A program made the position numbers and the translations under genes. A DNA stretch of 64,000 nt from Tubulanus polymorphus (taxonomy: Eukaryota; Nemertea; Palaeonemertea; Tubulaniformes; Tubulanidae), in the NCBI RefSeq assembly GCF_964204645.1, contig NC_134025.1:3291001-3355000 (forward strand), in the 5' to 3' direction. Under the pieces are notes generated by a model. That model worked only from the letters and a program-made list of their open reading frames with translations. It had not been told where the DNA came from and did not search any database. Positions 56,408-64,000 of this stretch are shown here, one piece after another (position 1 is the stretch's first letter; each line of letters opens with the position of its first letter).

Positions 56408-59400
56408 TCAAGAAACTTTAGTTAATTTGATCAACTGATAGAGTTTCATCACATCTTTAATTTGAAGTCCAGAAGGTTGGAGACATCTACACAGTTCAGG
56501 AAAACTGGGCTTCCCTGCAAGATGAAACATGCAACTTACTGAATTGAAATGCCCAAGCCTTTACTCGGTGTACCTTCAGTAGCTAAACATACCAGAACTT
56601 GTTGACTTGGCGAGTTTGTCGGCTTGAGGAATATTATACCAAACTAAAAATCCTGCTAGTAGAACATCCGTACAGACGACCTCTCCTCTTAAGTATTTAC
56701 TCACGGCAAACATATTATCTACAAATAAACCCCACATTACATAAATCATACATATAAATGTACTACTTTACAAATTTTGCCAGTTCCAGTTTGTCAGAAT
56801 TAGGCGAAGTTTACTGTGCATAAACATGAAACATGTCGAGGTTCATACCTTCAAACCATTGATCAAGCACGGCTTCAATCCTATTGTTGATATTACTCAA
56901 GAATTCAGCATGTATTAAAACGATGCCATCATCAGACAGTTGAACACGTCTATAATAATCCGCTATTAACTTCAATTGCCATAAATCAACGAGTTTTAAA
57001 CGATTTACAACTGAACGGACAATCTAGAAGAGGAGAGAAAAATACAGTAGCCGCTACAAAAATAAATCGCACACAATTTACAGAAAATCATTATCGGGCC
57101 TAACCTGATCCATAGCAATATGAGTGCAAAGAACCTCTGGTTTTTCTTGCGTAACACACTCGTGGAGAACCAATGACATTAGTTGCATCATATCATGTTC
57201 CTAAAATGAAACATATTTCCAATATTTGTGCCAAATTTTCTAAATCTATTTCTCTATCCTTGAAGCCACTCACTTGTTTATTATCTAAATTACAGACGGC
57301 TTCTGCGAACACAAGCACTCGAGGATCGGATGAAAACGATTTGATGAAATCTGGTTTGGCATTTCTCCTAGCAGTTCGATCAGTACATAAAAACTTCGCT
57401 AATAAGCTTCGATATCCTTTCGGATCTTCCACGTATGACAAATGTCCAGCTCTTTGTTTGACGTGTAAAATTCCATTGTGTTGCAGAATACTCCTACGAT
57501 ACAAGCAATTATTTCATAGTTCGTTAACCCAATCAAATGATAAAATCTTGAAGAGTTACTTACTTCAGATTGCTCCAGTTTTCATCTTTCCGGAAAGCTA
57601 TAGGAAGATATCTATCTCCGGTTATTTTAACTTCTTCTAACTGGTCGATTTCTGGCAGAAGACATGGACCGACACACGTGAACCATTTATCCTCGAAATA
57701 TTCCGTATCCTGCATTTAATATAAACGCATTTATCATCAGTGTTGATAACTATAACAATAGAAATAATCGAATAAAATTACCTTATATTTGACGTCTAAT
57801 GGAATATAACAGAAACTTCCTGAATCAACATCTTTCGGAATAATAACACGAGGCTCAGCGGCTAGAACGTACAAGTGACGGAATGCTTGTAGATGATAAC
57901 GATTATCATTGCTGTGAGTCGGAAATTTCGGGAAAAATGCGCACAACATCGCAGCAACTGCTTCCGGTTTCGTACTCAGACTAAATCTATACGAAAATGG
58001 ACAATTCATAATAATAACTGAACTATCGACAAGATGAACGATTTTCACGAAACGAATGCATACCTGCCACCACCTAGAAACAGCAGTCCAATAGCCATGC
58101 TTACTGCTACATACGACCCGTATAATACTGCTGTATGAGATGTACCGACTCTTGAACGCAGATATCGACAAATTCTCAAAACCTCTAAATCACCAGTTCC
58201 AGCCATTACCTACATTCAAACTTATATATAAGTATGATTTTAAGAAACGGGAAATTTGTAGAAATAACCAAACGATCTTACCATAGCTAGAGACAGGAGA
58301 ACCACTTGCATGCAATTTTCTATGACACTTTTACCAGCTTGTTCATACATGGCTGGCTTCGATAGAAAATTAATGAATTTCTTAGTAAACATCAGCTACA
58401 AAGAGAAACGGATGAAATATAATGCTTGCTAAGATCAATCATTTTAACAGGTGTAAAGAGAAGCATATTTACCAAACAGTTATATGCAGATCTGTTGGCT
58501 GAACCAGCAAACCTCAGTCCCATTGCCATACAACATCCAGCTATTATATTCAAGAATGCTTGACTACGAGAAATAAAATAAATTGAAAATATTAAAACTG
58601 AATTGATGTCAGAAAGATTTTGATTCGAGTTCATTCAGTTACCTCATAGTTTCGAAGTCAATATCACAGTCAGGATCATCACGATATTTGGCACAATTAA
58701 ACGCATATTTAGATACAATCTGAAATACAGGAACCATTTTTAACACCATTCATTTCATAATGATTATGCAGTACATGACCTACCTCAGGAAGATGGCTTA
58801 AAACCCATTCCGCTGATGGCAAAATAGAATCCCACATAACTAAACCTTTAGCAATCATCTAAAATCAGAAAAGTTATAATATCTAACGTATGTAGATTTA
58901 CACATTAAGTGTAGAAAATAGATATCATTCGTCTTACTCGCAACATGAGGAAATCTGGCCGAACAAAATCTAGCATGAATTGTGTGTCACAAGCCTTCAG
59001 CCACTCGGCGACAGCCCTAAAATAGTCAACAGAATTAAAATACAACCCCAACTATGAATACTACTACATGAAGTCAATACCTACCTATTATTAGTTCTGA
59101 AGAACATCATACCCAGCGCTAATGTGGCACCGGGAGCAGTAACATCGACATTAACCATATCGCCTTCATTTATTTGATAACTCGGTGATTTAAAGCGTTC
59201 TTTATTCGGTCCACTCAACGGCCGTTTATGACCACCGACCATATAGTTATATAGTTGATCAGCCATGTTGAGATCAGATAGCCCTGTAGCTTCGCTACCT
59301 CTCTATAATCAAATATAAACATAGTTGATGTTTTATATCAAAGACTCACAATAGGAAGATTTAACTACAAAATTCGTTAACCTGGATGGATTCTATTATC

Positions 59401-62400
59401 TTCAGCTGGGTCTTTCATATGCACCTCATACAGGGAAACCACTTTCCGCCCATTTACAAATACCCTTTTCCTGATTTTTCCAAGTGATTACCCAAAATTG
59501 AATTGAATGAACCAAGAGAAATTACTAGGTTTAAAATGTTACAATTCATTCATTTTCCAGTGAATGATGCAATGACAAAGAACAGCATTATCCAATTATC
59601 GACAGTCAGGTCAGTCGCCCACCCTGTCATATACTGCAACTATTGATTTCGACGAATGATATGATACTTTTCAATCTAACAGGACAGGTTTACTTACACT
59701 GAGCATCACGAGTCCGAGAGCTAAACCAGCAGCTAATGAGTAAGATTCACGATCCATACAATTTTCCATCTCCGGACCTGGTGGTCGACCTGTATATAAT
59801 AACATTCAGTTATAACTTCAGATTATATCAAATTTCATAAGAATATCAGAGTATGAAAGCAGAACTGCACCTATTTCGGCGAGAAGGACTTCAGCCATGT
59901 GTCGATGCGCGGTACCCTGATATACGAGTCCAACACCGAGCACTGCAGCAACCTGTACTATATGATGAATATCTAGTTCCGTCGATGTTGGTGGTAATAA
60001 TGCAACGAGATGAATACTGAGTAATCGCGTGGTTGCTACATCCATACTACCTCTCCTATAAACATTAATTCATAGACTGACTCCATGGAAGTAGGCTAAG
60101 GGGTTTTGACGGTTCGGTTCCTAGGATTTCTATATCTTATTAATGATTTGATAATCATTTCACTACTTACTTAGCAGCAGCAATCCCCAATAATAATCCG
60201 ACACCTGTCATTTCATGGCCCTGTTAAAACGATTGTACGAAGGTCAAACAAAGTTAGCGCGATGAAATGAGGCGATATTATAACCACCGGGTACACATAC
60301 CCTACACAAATAGTCGTGAACGTTCAAAGTATCTAGAGTGGATAGATGACCGTTTAAACCAAGAGCCATCAAGAATCCGGCATGTTCATTCGTCATTTCA
60401 TTACTCTTTGGTCGGTTGTACATGATCCAAGTTGAATCGATCTAGAAAACATGAACATAACATTCGCTATTAGTAATGATAATAGATGACATCATCGGAT
60501 CGATATCAAGCGGTAATTACCTGAGATGAGTTAGCGATACGTAAACCAGCTGCAACTCCGTTATGAAATGAGGGCCAGTTTGTCATATTAGCGGGCGTAT
60601 CGATATGAGTTAGATCTATCGTGTTATTCCTAAAAATGTACATCGAATCTGTGAAACGAACCGGTTTATCATCGGGAAAACTGACGGTCAGTTAGTTTAC
60701 CTAGGCGGTGCTCGACCTGTCAGACATAATTTAGGGATTGGTAAAGTCTCAGTTGCGACTGGATGATAAGTTGATAATGTGAACATTCCTCTATAAAGGA
60801 TAGAACATAGAAATATTCATCAAAATGCATCGAGCTTCACTTTTCATCAGAGAATGAATAAAACATTTATATTGGGAAGGCCTACATACCTTCCAATTGG
60901 TAAAGCCATAGTTCGTATGCAATATGAGTATAAACTATTTTCCTGTTCTTCCTTGAAGTCATGATCGCTACAAATAAAATTCACATGGGTTGATATCACG
61001 TATCTTAGAAATGTGATGAACCGACATTCGAACGATGAACTATTCTTACCTGACTTCGGGTCGTTGTACGAGTTCAATCCTAACAGGTTTAGATGACTGT
61101 AATAAACGTCTCGCTTCCTGAACGCGTAAATCTTCACTGAATCTCAATCTCAACAACTGTAACATCGAAATCATTTGACGGATTACAATCGAGGAGCTGC
61201 TCTTGGGAATATCAGATCCAATCAACGGTATTTACCCGTTTATCGAGACAATCCATGCCATCGTCTTCTTCTTTCGTTGATTTGAATTGCCACGACGTGT
61301 CTCGACTAGCTGTACTGATACTACGACTATTCTTTTGTTTACTGCTGATTTGCTTGGATAAATCTTGCCGTCCTAGCATGACAAAATGAACAACATTTTC
61401 AGTCGGTTCATCGTCATCGATTTTATGGTGATCTTATCTTACTTACCGACAAGTACATATGCTTGTTCAGGCCAGTCAGAAGGGGGACTAACTCTCGACT
61501 GGAATATAGCTTCTCGTAAGGGTAAAACTACACCAATAGGTAAATACTCTAAATCCTTCAGCGTTAAATCTGCGAACAACAAAAAACATCATTAATAAAT
61601 AGAAATTGGAATGAATTGAGAGAAGCACGAATTGTACTTACTCATCTCGCACAAGAAGAGAACTACTCTTTCATGAGGTGAAGCTGTAGCCATCACTTTA
61701 CGAGCTACTACTATATCAACAGCCGCTTGTCTGCGTCCTAAAAAATCATGCATCTCAATTAATGAAACAACTGGATAAACAATCTAAAGTTAAATTCCTG
61801 TCATTTTTTTAACCTACCTGCTGCTGAGATGCGTCGGAGGTAACATTCCCAGTTGATATCCGTTGTATCTTCTTCAGCAAAATACACTACATACGCCTGA
61901 AAATCAAACACAGAAAAATAGACTTAATTTTCCTCCAGCTAAAGTGGGCAAGGACGCAAATATTACTTACAGCAATGATGTTCTTGATTGTGACATTAAC
62001 ATTTTGAAAAAATGGAAACGGATCGACGCGTAAGCGCTGAATGTGTGACAGTAACCACTGATGTATATTAGGAGGTTCAGAACTCAGAAACGACGGGTAA
62101 TTCAGTAACTTCAATTGATCTGAAAAAAATCACATTCTTATGAATAATAATTTCAACTGATAGAGGAACGAATGAATATATAAATATATGACCAACCGTC
62201 GTGTATCTGGCGAGCGATTTCAACAATTGGAGAAAGTTGAGCAAATTCTCGGCAATAGAGATCTACATAATTCGGTAAACACAACTCACTGTAATAGAAT
62301 CCTAGTTAGCAAATTTACATCCTGATCATTACCTAAAATACATGGTTATATTGTATACTAACTTGGCTAATTGGCACAAGGCAAGACAAACTGATTTCAA

Positions 62401-63968
62401 ATCATCATGAAATAATGTGTTCATTTTCAACTCCTAGAAAAAGTAATCATAAAATTTGATCAAATGAGGCCAATTAAGAATCATCAGATTCAATACGTTC
62501 GGAACTATTTACCTCATAAACAACATGAAGAGCATAGAATAAAGCGGGAATATGTTGAAATAAAGGCGCTGTGACATCAATACGACCACCAGATGGCGGA
62601 CGATTCCACGACGGTATTTCCTGCAATGGATCCAATCCGAGAAGGAAATCCTGAGATACCATAAATGACTGATGATACGGACTGTTCGCTAAATATTCCC
62701 AATCCTGAAATTAATTCAAAACTACTGCTATATAATAAACGTATAAATGTGGTCCTCAAAATACTAACAGTTAAAATGAACACTGACCTCGTTCGAACCC
62801 TGATCAGACGGACGCGGCTTTTTTGCAACTGTTACCGGCGAAAGCGACAAATCTTGGTCCTGTAAAAAGGAAACCATGCACTGAAAGAAACCTTCCGCGG
62901 TACCTTACGATTCAATAACACGAAACAAACCTACTGAATGTGTAATGATAAATTGTTCAGCGTCAAATCCCATCAGACTGAGCAAACATTTAATAAATCT
63001 ACTCCACTCTGACTGACTGTTTGCAGACCCCGGAGCATTTAATGTTGTATACCATTTCAGTATACTTTGCATCGCTAGATCGCGAGGTAAAACTTGCTTA
63101 ATAGCCTCCAAACACAACGACACTGTAACAATAACCAATATGTTTAAGTATGATTAGATACTGACAAAACCAAGTTCATATGGATTAAGAACGAAATCTA
63201 TCAGTCAAAAATTAAAACTAACAGTCTTTTAATTCAAAGTCGTTTATGTTTTGATTATAACATATCTTTTGATAAATGAATTCTGTTCTTAATTCTCTAA
63301 ATTTGTATCTAGTGAGTTTTCATTGCACGATTGAATGACATACGCTGTATAGATCTATACTGACCAATAGGTGATGTCGATAATGAAGGCAGAGATGTTC
63401 GCAATAAAGTACCATTTCCCATCTCCTAAAACCGACCAAACATATTAAAACATTAGGGGTGTAATTCTCGGGAGTTAATGAAACCTTAGTGCATCGATGT
63501 ATCGCCAAAGTGGCCATAACCGCCCCGGTTACGGGCCTGTTGATGCAGTTGTTTGTTTACGTACCAAAGTGAATCGTTTATCAACGGGATCTCGTAAACA
63601 ATGAATTGTTGATAACGTATTGAGAAATGGGAATTCTTCCGTTAATGACGACGAGTTCAGTAAACTTTGTGACGATTCGTTTATTTCTGTAGGAACCGGC
63701 GACAGCATATTGATCTGTAATACGCAGTAGTAAAACATCAAAAACATTCCTTGCTAGAATATCAGATTGCTGAATGAATGATGACTTCTTCATAAATACA
63801 CACCGGTAATTCATCATCTATTCGAACATCAAGAGCACTCGCCGGTCGACTGGATGTCATAACTCCTTTTGAAAATGGACTCTGTAAAGCGGATAGACTG
63901 GGTCGTCCAGCTGTCATTGAGGTTGAGAGTGATGGGCATGGTGCTCCCATTAAATGTATCTTATTCAC
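56408..63968 (-). CDS. ANAPC1: Anaphase-promoting complex subunit 1, C-terminal 1433 residues
   Basis: APC1 is the largest scaffold of the APC/C ubiquitin ligase that drives mitotic exit. Exons in transcript order: 63804-63968, 63565-63714, 63365-63425, 62935-63122, 62788-62859, 62513-62704, 62363-62433, 62197-62288, 61971-62119, 61818-61896, 61642-61737, 61447-61569, 61236-61372, 61050-61156, 60890-60967, 60701-60790, 60521-60629, 60301-60441, 60171-60220, 59871-60055, 59698-59789, 59085-59302, 58938-59016, 58784-58858, 58643-58719, 58473-58563, 58282-58395, 58064-58209, 57782-57986, 57564-57709, 57274-57493, 57105-57200, 56849-57023, 56593-56718, 56408-56514. All 35 agree in phase. Proteasome/cyclosome repeats are plain: FHNGVAAGLRIA, HAGFLMALGLNGHLSTL, GVGLLLGIAAAKRGSMD, LGVGLVYQGTAHRHMAEVLL, RESYSLAAGLALGLV, GATLALGMMFFRTNNRA. 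DNRYHLQAFRHLYVLAAEPR follows. Stop TGA 56408-56410. The N-terminal WD40 part lies beyond the right edge. Confidence 0.97.
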
Positions 63969-64000
63969 CTGAAATAATTACAAAAACATTTATTTTGTAT

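Noticed and set aside
57173-57640. 155-codon plus-strand ORF
   Set aside because: It is the antisense shadow of conserved ANAPC1 exons 57274-57493 and 57564-57709.

Overview
This is a window of nuclear DNA from an AT-rich animal genome. Genes are split into many short exons with canonical GT/AG introns, mostly about 60-400 bp, and there are no operons or bacterial-type signals. The gene set (PLEKHH/MAX-1, THADA, a tristetraprolin-family ZFP36, RAD51B, HAAO and ANAPC1) points to a bilaterian. RAD51B and HAAO are both missing from Drosophila, and the compact introns look like a marine, non-insect invertebrate, perhaps a spiralian. The species itself is inference only. All exon models were built by hand from splice signals, reading phase and recognition of conserved protein motifs; no search was run.

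Layout. 29-7016 (-): the 5' part of a PLEKHH-type gene, running off the left edge inside its first PH domain. 7083-10215: intergenic, with a fold-back element. 10216-26447 (+): complete THADA in about 41 exons, with a 5.1-kb final intron full of low-complexity and repeat sequence. 28343-29514 (+): two-exon ZFP36 with an AU-rich 3' UTR. 30.6-49.3 kb: a gene-poor stretch of about 19 kb in which no gene could be identified. 49639-53903 (-): RAD51B. 54065-55807 (+): HAAO, head-to-head with RAD51B, 161 bp between start codons. 56408-63968 (-): the C-terminal 1433 residues of ANAPC1, converging on HAAO and running off the right edge.

The genes do not form one pathway: a cytoskeletal/membrane adaptor (PLEKHH), tRNA-modification scaffold (THADA), mRNA decay (ZFP36), DNA repair (RAD51B), tryptophan/kynurenine catabolism (HAAO) and cell-cycle ubiquitination (ANAPC1). 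What stands out is their linkage. As far as I recall, human 2p21 carries PLEKHH2-THADA-ZFP36L2-HAAO in the same relative orientation, and human 14q24 carries PLEKHH1, RAD51B and ZFP36L1, the last two convergent as here. The window therefore looks like the unduplicated ancestral block from which both human regions descend. I found no undescribed enzyme system. The other points of interest are this linkage, a family of fold-back elements, a probable repeat-derived RAD51B C-terminus, and two places where exon models do not close cleanly.
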